Of a DNA stretch of 10,978 nucleotides, positions 6,661-10,978 are shown piece by piece (within the stretch, counting starts at the first letter, position 1; each line of letters starts with the position of its first letter). The stretch comes from Paracoccaceae bacterium. GTDB lineage: Bacteria; Pseudomonadota; Alphaproteobacteria; Rhodobacterales; Rhodobacteraceae. Below the pieces are notes generated by a model. The model ran no database searches. It was not told where the DNA came from and saw only the letters and a list, made by a program, of their open reading frames with translations. The position numbers and the translations under genes are program-made. The stretch covers positions 1-10,978 of the forward strand of contig WFUK01000134.1 in NCBI GenBank assembly GCA_015485015.1. Reading direction: 5' to 3'.

Positions 6661-7439
6661 GCCTGCGCCCCCGGCTTGTTTTTTAGCCCCGTGCCAAGAT
6701 AGGCCTCGATCACCGCTTCGTTGGATTTCACCTCGTCTACCGGGCCTTCGGCCAGCACCTTGCCCTCGGCCATGCAGATCACGGGGTCACATAGGCGGCC
6801 GATGAAATCCATGTCATGCTCGATCATGCAAAAGGTATAGCCGCGTTCGGTGTTCAGGCGCAGTATGGCGTCGCCGATGGTGTTGAGCAGGGTGCGGTTC
6901 ACGCCTGCGCCTACCTCGTCCAGAAATACAATTTTGGCGTCAACCATCATGGTGCGGCCCAGCTCCAGCAGCTTTTTTTGCCCGCCGGAAAGATTGCCCG
7001 CCAGCTCGTCTGCCACATGGGGGATTTCGAGAAATTCGATCACCTCATTGGCCTTGATCCGCAGTTTTTCTTCCTCGTCGCGCACCTGCTTGCCGTGAAA
7101 CCAGGCGTTCCACAGGGTTTCGCCCGATTGCGCGGGCGGCACCATCATCAGATTATCGCGCACAGAAAGTGTTGAAAATTCATGGGCGATTTGAAAGGTC
7201 CGTAGCAGGCCCTTGGCAAAAAGTTCGTGGGGCTGCATGCCGCTCACGTCCTCGCCATCCAGAAATACCTTGCCGGAGGTGGGCTTATAATGCCCTGCAA
7301 CCACATTAAACAGCGTGGTTTTTCCGGCGCCATTGGGGCCGATCAGCCCGGTAATACTGCCTTTTTTGATCTCGAGCGACGTGCCGTCCACGGCGCGAAT
7401 GCCGCCGAAATGCATGTGCAGGTTTTCGACCTTGATCAT
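6657..7439 (-). CDS. livG: Branched-chain amino acid-type ABC transporter ATP-binding protein LivG
   Basis: This 260-aa cytoplasmic ATPase is the partner of LivF. Seen: MHFGGIRAVDG (9-19) typical of LivG, Walker A GPNGAGKT (34-41), Q-loop Gln83 in RTFQIAHEF, signature LSGGQKK (150-156), Walker B IVFLDE (170-175) and H-loop His208 in MIEHDMDFI, plus the C-terminal VLAEGPVDEV and VIEAYLG. The usual DEP after Walker B is DEV (VGAGVNRTLL), a variant that keeps the catalytic glutamate. A weak GGTGG is the SD. The gene lies 68 bases after livJ, behind a stem-loop, so it is probably made in lower amount than the binding protein (inference). Confidence 0.94.
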   Translation of the reverse strand: MIKVENLHMHFGGIRAVDGTSLEIKKGSITGLIGPNGAGKTTLFNVVAGHYKPTSGKVFLDGEDVSGMQPHELFAKGLLRTFQIAHEFSTLSVRDNLMMVPPAQSGETLWNAWFHGKQVRDEEEKLRIKANEVIEFLEIPHVADELAGNLSGGQKKLLELGRTMMVDAKIVFLDEVGAGVNRTLLNTIGDAILRLNTERGYTFCMIEHDMDFIGRLCDPVICMAEGKVLAEGPVDEVKSNEAVIEAYLGTGLKNKPGAQA

Positions 7440-7460
7440 ATTTTTCCACCCCGTGTATGC

Positions 7461-7490
7461 AAACAGCCCAGCTATGAAGCCGGGCTGTTT
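7461..7490 (-). terminator. Stem-loop between livJ and livG (attenuating / mRNA-stabilising hairpin)
   Basis: AAACAGCCC at 7461-7469 pairs with GGGCTGTTT at 7482-7490. After one A-C mismatch the stem continues with two more pairs, leaving a six-base loop. On the minus strand only TTT follows, so it is at best a leaky terminator. Hairpins at this place after binding-protein genes commonly let the binding protein be made in excess by partial termination or by protecting the upstream mRNA (known for periplasmic binding-protein operons; inferred here). Confidence 0.65.
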
Positions 7491-7507
7491 AAGTTCGTTA
7501 AGCGACC

Positions 7508-8701
7508 TTAGCGGATGCGCAGCACTTTAAACGCGCCATCTTCAACCACATACTCTTGGTAAGAGCCAGCAGCTTCGCCCGGGCCAATCAGCTCCACATC
7601 GGAAGCGCCTTGGTAATCGATCTCGCCGCCATTGGCGAGGATTTCAAGGCCTTTGGCCAATTCGCCAACGCCGATGACCTCGCCCGGGGCATTTGCCACG
7701 TTGAGAACCTGAGCGGCGATGGAAGCGCGGTCAGCCGAACCACCAGCCTGGATCGCAAGGGCGATCAATGCTGCTGCGTCATAGCTTTCAGCGGTGAACG
7801 GGCCGTCTGGCGTGCCAGCAATACCGGTCAGCAGTTCAGCCAGTTTTTTGGCGCCTTCGCCAGCAGAGCCGGGCTGGGTGCCGATGGAGCCGTTCAGGTC
7901 ATCACCGATATTGTCGATCAAAGCTTGCGACTTCATGCCGTCGCCCATCACGAAAGTATCAAATGCGCCAGTATCGAGCGCGCCCTGGATGATGCCGGCA
8001 CCACCTTGGTCGGCATAGCCGAATACGGCGAGCATTTCGCCACCAGCCGCAGCCAATGCGCCAACTTCAGCGGAATAATCGCCTTTGCCGTCTTCATGCG
8101 CTGCCGAGATGGTTACGGTGCCGCCAGCGGCTTCATAAGAACCTTGGAACGCGTCAGCCAAACCTTTACCATAGTCATTGTTGGTATAGGTTACGGCGAT
8201 CGACTTGACGCCGAGATCCATCAGCACGTCAGATAGCACTTGGCCTTGGCGCGCATCGGATGGCGATGTGCGGAAGAACAGGTTGTTATCTTCGATGGTG
8301 GAAAGCGCAGGCGAGGTCGCGGAAGGCGAAATCATCACAACGCCATTTGGCACGGCTACGTTATTGGCAATAGCGGCGGTTACGCCCGAGCAATCAGCGC
8401 CCATGATGGCGGCCACATTGTCGTTGGAAACCAGAGCTTCGGCAGCGGCTTGTGCGGCAGAGCTGTCAACGCAGGTCGAGTCAGCGCGCAAGGAAACGAG
8501 GGTTTTGCCGCCGCCCAAAAGCGTGCCAGCCGCGTTGATTTCGTCAATCGCCAGCTCGGCACCCAGGGCCATGTCTGGTGTGAGGGATTCAATCGGGCCG
8601 GTGAAGCCAAGGATCACCCCTACATTGATTTCGTGGCCAGCTGCAAAAGCAGACGTGGACAGCATGGTTGCGGCGGTCGTCGCCAGTAGAATTTTTTTCA
8701 T
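7508..8701 (-). CDS. livJ: Periplasmic substrate-binding protein of the Liv/HAAT family
   Basis: This 397-aa periplasmic binding protein delivers the substrate to LivHM. Signal peptide: MKKILLATTAATMLSTSAFA with cleavage after about residue 20. The mature part has the two-lobed Leu/Ile/Val-binding fold: INVGVILGFTGPIESLTPDMALGAELAIDEINAAG at the start, then C77 and C104, which probably form the first-lobe disulfide of the family. Next come SPSATSPALS, the ligand-contact region after the first-lobe strand, and TYTNNDYGKGLADAFQ leading to the second lobe. The start at 8701 is supported by GGGAG six bases upstream; the in-frame ATG at 8755 would add 18 codons that cross the promoter and precede the signal peptide, so it is rejected. 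First gene of the operon. The substrate may be branched-chain amino acids, amides or aromatic compounds and cannot be read from sequence. Confidence 0.93.
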   Translation of the reverse strand: MKKILLATTAATMLSTSAFAAGHEINVGVILGFTGPIESLTPDMALGAELAIDEINAAGTLLGGGKTLVSLRADSTCVDSSAAQAAAEALVSNDNVAAIMGADCSGVTAAIANNVAVPNGVVMISPSATSPALSTIEDNNLFFRTSPSDARQGQVLSDVLMDLGVKSIAVTYTNNDYGKGLADAFQGSYEAAGGTVTISAAHEDGKGDYSAEVGALAAAGGEMLAVFGYADQGGAGIIQGALDTGAFDTFVMGDGMKSQALIDNIGDDLNGSIGTQPGSAGEGAKKLAELLTGIAGTPDGPFTAESYDAAALIALAIQAGGSADRASIAAQVLNVANAPGEVIGVGELAKGLEILANGGEIDYQGASDVELIGPGEAAGSYQEYVVEDGAFKVLRIR

Positions 8702-8745
8702 AGTTATCTCCCAGTTGGTAAAAACGAGTTCCCCCGAATCTGTGG

Positions 8746-8754
8746 AGTATATCA
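8746..8754 (-). promoter_or_regulatory. Candidate extended -10 promoter of the liv operon
   Basis: On the minus strand 8754-8746 reads TGATATACT, an extended -10 (TGn followed by TATACT, one base from TATAAT). A poor -35-like TTGAAT lies about 20 bases further upstream and TTGGCA is too close to count. The implied start is near 8739, leaving about 38 bases of leader that contains the SD. It is located in the 72-base gap after the MFS gene. No operator palindrome is seen. Confidence 0.5.
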
Positions 8755-8773
8755 CTGCATTTTTGCCAAGAAT

Positions 8774-9985
8774 TCAACGGGTTTCTCGGATTTGGGCCAA
8801 TCTTCTCAGAATAAGCAGGGAAATGGTCGCGATGGCGGTGATAATCCCGAATATCTGCATCGCTGGCCCCAATCCGATTGCATCGGCCAGCGCGCCGAGT
8901 AGCAATGATCCAAACGCTGTGCCGCCCATGGCGATCATAATCCACAGGCTCATCACCCGCCCGCGCATATGGTCTTGCACCTGCATCTGGATCGCGGTTT
9001 GCATACCCACCCCGACCAAAGTGCCAAAAAACCCGAGCAGCCCTACCGCGATAACCGAGAATTGCCAATTATCCGATAGGCCCAGCAGCGCGACCGTTAT
9101 CGGCCCCAATATCGCCGCGCCAACCGATAGGGCGGGCAAGCGCCCCTTTCGGGGCTTGGGCGATATGATTTGCAGCCCCGCCGCCGCCAGCGCGCCGATG
9201 CCTGCGGCGGCGGTCAGCACGCCCAAGCCCGCCGCGCCGCGCTGAAAACCGCCCTCGGCCAAGCTGGGCAGAATTTCCAGCGCCCCGCGTCCGGCCAGCG
9301 AAAATAATCCGGTGATCAAGGTGGCGGTGCGGATGAATCTGGAGCGCAGCACATAGCTGACGCCCTCGGCGAAATCGGCGCGCAGGCTGGTTTTTGCGCT
9401 TTGCTTATTGGGTCTCGGGGAAAGGCCGTGCAGGATCAGCACAAAGGGAAAGAAAGCGGCGATGGTAAAGACCAGCGCGACGGAAACCCCGTAAGCCGCG
9501 ATGATCCCGCCGCCAATGGCAGGGCCGACCACCCGCGCAAGGTTGAAATTCAGCGAGAGCAGCAGCACCACCGAAGTGAGCTGCCCCTCGGGCACCAATC
9601 GTGGCGTGATCGCCATGCGGATGGGGTGCTGGGCCGAGGTGATCAACCCGATAAACAGCGCGATGCCGGTTAGGGTTACGGCGCTGCTAAGATCGCTGAT
9701 ATGCAGGGCAAATAGCCCCAGCGCGCCAAGCAAAAACAGCGATTGGGTGGTCATGGCGGCCTTGCGGATATTCACCCGATCGACAATTACCCCGAAAAAC
9801 GGCCCCAGAAACAGCGGCGGCGCATAATTGAGAAAGGCCAGCCAGCCAAGAAAGGCAACAGATCCGGTGGCCTCCCATGCCATCCAGCCGATGGTTATCT
9901 TTTGCACCCACAGCCCGTGCAGAGAAATGGCATTGCCGATCAGGTAATGCCGAAAAGAGCGGGTGGAGAGGGCCGAGAGACTCAT
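8774..9985 (-). CDS. MFS transporter, MFS_3 / EntS-like exporter family
   Basis: This 403-aa inner-membrane protein has about twelve predicted helices and belongs to the major facilitator superfamily group MFS_3 (transmembrane secretion effector, EntS-like). Seen: FRHYLIGNAISLHGLWVQKITIGWMAWEATGS in helix 1, the loop 2-3 motif GPFFGVIVDRVNIRKA (61-76) with the conserved Asp-Arg, and the second-half equivalent RGRVMSLWIMIAMGGTAFGSLLLG. Such proteins export small molecules; the substrate is unknown. The start fits the family N-terminus, but no clear Shine-Dalgarno precedes it (upstream GGCTTTCCCT), so initiation may be weak or leaderless. It is transcribed in the same direction as the liv operon, but livJ has its own promoter and the MFS gene probably forms a separate unit. 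It diverges from the DUF1127 gene across 168 bases. Confidence 0.88.
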   Translation of the reverse strand: MSLSALSTRSFRHYLIGNAISLHGLWVQKITIGWMAWEATGSVAFLGWLAFLNYAPPLFLGPFFGVIVDRVNIRKAAMTTQSLFLLGALGLFALHISDLSSAVTLTGIALFIGLITSAQHPIRMAITPRLVPEGQLTSVVLLLSLNFNLARVVGPAIGGGIIAAYGVSVALVFTIAAFFPFVLILHGLSPRPNKQSAKTSLRADFAEGVSYVLRSRFIRTATLITGLFSLAGRGALEILPSLAEGGFQRGAAGLGVLTAAAGIGALAAAGLQIISPKPRKGRLPALSVGAAILGPITVALLGLSDNWQFSVIAVGLLGFFGTLVGVGMQTAIQMQVQDHMRGRVMSLWIMIAMGGTAFGSLLLGALADAIGLGPAMQIFGIITAIATISLLILRRLAQIRETR

Positions 9986-10090
9986 AGGGAAAGCCTAGGC
10001 GTTGTGGCTTTGATTGGAAATCGAAATCGGCAGGGCAGGGCGCAAATCGAGCCATGCAAAATATGCAAGCCGCTAGGGCTTGATTATGCG

Positions 10091-10118
10091 TTGTTGCAGC
10101 GCAGCAAATACCTATATG
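10091..10118 (+). promoter_or_regulatory. Candidate promoter of the DUF1127-sRNA unit
   Basis: TTGTTG at 10091-10096 and TATATG at 10113-10118 are spaced by 16 bases, about 35 bases before the DUF1127 start. The -10 is preceded by CC (CCTATAT). In Rhodobacter sphaeroides the homologous DUF1127-CcsR unit is transcribed from RpoHI/RpoHII-dependent promoters, so a heat-shock/oxidative-stress sigma factor may be the reader here rather than the housekeeping one. That part is by analogy. Also within this divergent gap is a direct repeat ATGCAA at 10054 and 10063, of no clear meaning. Confidence 0.45.
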
Positions 10119-10153
10119 AATGGCATCAGAAAATGAAATGAAGGACTAGAAAG

Positions 10154-10369
10154 ATGGCATTTGTATCTTTACCCCGCGCCCGGACCGGCAGCAATTTTAC
10201 CGCACGTCTATCCGAGACGCTACTGAACGCCAAAGCCGCGATTCGTCAGCGCCGCATGTATCGCAAGACCGTGGACGAGCTAAGCGCGCTTTCCAATCGG
10301 GAATTGAATGATCTTGGCCTGTGCCGATCGATGATTGCCGATGTAGCCCGCAACGCGGTTTACCACTAG
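10154..10369 (+). CDS. DUF1127 small Arg-rich protein (CcaF1-type), host gene of the sRNA
   Basis: This 71-aa basic protein has a C-terminal DUF1127 domain: R-K-T-V-D-E-L-S-A-L-S-N-R-E-L-N-D-L-G-L-C-R-S-M-I at residues 37-61, matching the xELxxLsdrELxDiGlsRsxI pattern. The N-terminal half (ARLSETLLNAKAAIRQRRMYRK) is basic and amphipathic, as in RNA-binding members. In Rhodobacter sphaeroides the homologous gene RSP_6037 (CcaF1) is co-transcribed with the CcsR sRNAs, and its product binds RNA and affects sRNA maturation. AAGGA stands eight bases before the ATG. It is the only plus-strand gene here and is immediately followed by the two CU-rich hairpins. Family call is secure; the RNA role is by homology. 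Confidence 0.9.
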   Translation: MAFVSLPRARTGSNFTARLSETLLNAKAAIRQRRMYRKTVDELSALSNRELNDLGLCRSMIADVARNAVYH

Positions 10370-10375
10370 TTTCAA

Positions 10376-10460
10376 GAGATTTATCGGGAGGTTCCTCCCA
10401 CCTGCCGGTAAAAAAATAACGCCGCGAGAGTCCTCCCCTCCCGCGGCGTTATAGGTTTTT
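10376..10460 (+). ncRNA. Cuckoo/CcsR-type small RNA (two hairpins with anti-Shine-Dalgarno CCUCCC loops)
   Basis: Directly after the DUF1127 stop come two stem-loops. Hairpin 1: 10380-10387 pairs with 10405-10412 (one T-G wobble) and 10389-10392 with 10400-10403; loop TCCTCCC. Hairpin 2: 10416-10426 pairs perfectly with 10442-10452; the 15-base loop contains TCCTCCCCTCC. A TTTTT run at 10456-10460 ends it. Two stem-loops exposing CCUCC(U/C)CC loops downstream of a DUF1127 gene is the defining layout of the Rhodobacterales cuckoo RNA family (CcsR1-4 in R. sphaeroides), stress-induced RNAs processed from the DUF1127 transcript. Here I see one copy rather than a tandem array. The loops are complementary to AGGAGG-type ribosome sites. 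Exact 5' end is unknown. Confidence 0.82.
10410..10460. terminator. Bidirectional intrinsic terminator between the sRNA and the OmpA-domain gene
   Basis: The 11-bp perfect stem 10416-10426/10442-10452 is GC-rich at its top and AT-rich at its base. On the plus strand it is followed after AGG by TTTTT (10456-10460), ending the DUF1127-sRNA transcript. On the minus strand it is followed directly by six T (10415-10410), ending the OmpA-domain transcript. The two convergent RNAs therefore overlap over the whole hairpin. Confidence 0.82.
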
Positions 10461-10478
10461 GCAGATGCATTATGTGGC

Positions 10479-10500
10479 GGGGGAGGGCGAATCCTCCCCC
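10479..10500 (-). other. Perfect 8-bp hairpin GGGGGAGG/CCTCCCCC in the 3' UTR of the OmpA-domain gene
   Basis: GGGGGAGG (10479-10486) pairs perfectly with CCTCCCCC (10493-10500) around a six-base loop, nine bases after the OmpA-domain stop. No T-tract follows on either strand, so it is not a complete terminator. It may protect the mRNA end or, on the minus-strand RNA, its GGGGGAGG arm (made from 10500-10493) could base-pair with the CCUCCCC loops of the neighbouring sRNA (inference). Confidence 0.6.
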
Positions 10501-10509
10501 ATTATGCCT

Positions 10510-10978
10510 CTAGCGAAGCGCCTGCTGGTTTGCGCCGCGGATCCAGACTTCCACCCGGCGGTTCAGGCTGCGACCGTCAACCGAAGTGTTACAGCCAACC
10601 GGTGCCACAGGGCCAAAGCCGAAGGCCTGGATGTCTTCGGGCTGAATGCGCCCGATATTGTCTTGCAGCAGCAGCGACTTCACCACACCGGCCCGATTGC
10701 GAGACAGGTTCACATTGGCCGTAAAGCTGCCAACCGAGTCACTAAACCCGATCAATACCAGATTATTCTGATCGATGCCGCCGGTGCGGATCAGGTTGGA
10801 AATCCGCTCAACATCGGCCAGCCCGCGCTCGTCCAGCGAGGCAGAACCGGTGACAAAGCGCAGGGTGGTGGAGAGGCGGGTGGCGGTTGCCACTTCCGCA
10901 AGGTAGCTGCGATAGGCGTTCAGGCTTTGCGCCCCCATGCCCTCGGCCAGCATCGCGGAAAGCAGGCGCTCGCCTTGC
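10510..10978 (-). CDS. OmpA-family peptidoglycan-binding domain, C-terminal part of a larger protein (cut by window edge)
   Basis: The reading frame is open to the window end (upstream of the first internal Met at 10953 it continues as QGERLLSAMLAEG), so only the C-terminal ~155 residues are visible. Seen: the OmpA-like domain start LRFVTGSASLDERGLADVERIS, the peptidoglycan-contact region GFSDSVGSFTANVNLSRNRAGVVKSLL with the conserved Asp and Arg (canonical GHTDxxG...NxxLSxxRA), and the closing NRRVEVWI. The canonical GHTD is GFSD here. The stretch before it (NAYRSYLAEVATATRLSTTLRF) resembles Rhodobacterales proteins in which a PstS-like substrate-binding domain precedes OmpA; that assignment is tentative because the N-terminus is missing. 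It would act in the periplasm or outer membrane, anchored to the wall. It converges on the sRNA and shares its terminator. Confidence 0.85.
   Translation of the reverse strand, partial: QGERLLSAMLAEGMGAQSLNAYRSYLAEVATATRLSTTLRFVTGSASLDERGLADVERISNLIRTGGIDQNNLVLIGFSDSVGSFTANVNLSRNRAGVVKSLLLQDNIGRIQPEDIQAFGFGPVAPVGCNTSVDGRSLNRRVEVWIRGANQQALR

Noticed and set aside
8205..9245. Plus-strand open frame of 346 codons across livJ and the MFS gene
   Set aside because: It spans two well-supported genes and their intergenic promoter, and its Ala/Pro/Ser-rich product matches no family; shadow frame.
10054..10068. Direct repeat ATGCAA x2 in the MFS-DUF1127 divergent gap
   Set aside because: Six bases only, AT-biased and without symmetry or known regulator; probably chance.
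1..10978. Search for tRNA, rRNA, CRISPR arrays, IS ends, phage or toxin-antitoxin genes
   Set aside because: None seen: no long terminal inverted repeats, no regularly spaced repeats, no transposase or integrase motifs on either strand.

Overview
The window looks like a chromosomal segment of an alphaproteobacterium of the order Rhodobacterales (Roseobacter/Rhodobacter group). The evidence is protein style (secreted LivJ type, LivG with an LDEVGAG Walker B, TraR/DksA plus a 64-aa partner) and above all a DUF1127 gene followed by two hairpins with CCUCCC loops, the hallmark of the 'cuckoo'/CcsR small RNAs of that order. No IS element, integrase, tRNA, rRNA, CRISPR array or clear sign of recent transfer is visible. 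Everything is on the minus strand except the DUF1127 gene and its RNA.

Region 1-1737 (read right to left) is a sulfide/persulfide detoxification operon: an ETHE1/Blh-type persulfide dioxygenase, overlapped by a DUF442 (TIGR01244) sulfurtransferase-like protein, then a SulP anion transporter cut by the window edge. The first two are the two halves of the fused Blh protein of other alphaproteobacteria, here as separate genes. The chain persulfide -> sulfite -> anion transport is inferred.

Region 1870-2457 holds a small TraR/DksA-family zinc-finger regulator coupled to a 64-aa helical protein of unknown function. A perfect FNR-type palindrome (TTGAC-N4-GTCAA) lies upstream, at the position expected for class II activation.

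Region 2477-8754 is a full branched-chain amino acid/amide-type (HAAT) ABC importer operon in the order livJ - livG - livF - small secreted unknown protein - livH - livM - kynurenine-formamidase-like hydrolase. Most junctions are ATGA overlaps. A stem-loop separates livJ from the rest. The terminal hydrolase and the embedded secreted Cys-rich protein suggest a specialised substrate rather than plain leucine/isoleucine/valine uptake. An extended -10 promoter precedes livJ. Upstream lies a separate MFS exporter gene.

Region 9986-10978: a divergent promoter drives the 71-aa DUF1127 gene and a downstream cuckoo-type sRNA. It ends in a bidirectional terminator shared with a convergent gene whose visible part is a C-terminal OmpA peptidoglycan-binding domain, probably part of a larger protein extending beyond the window.
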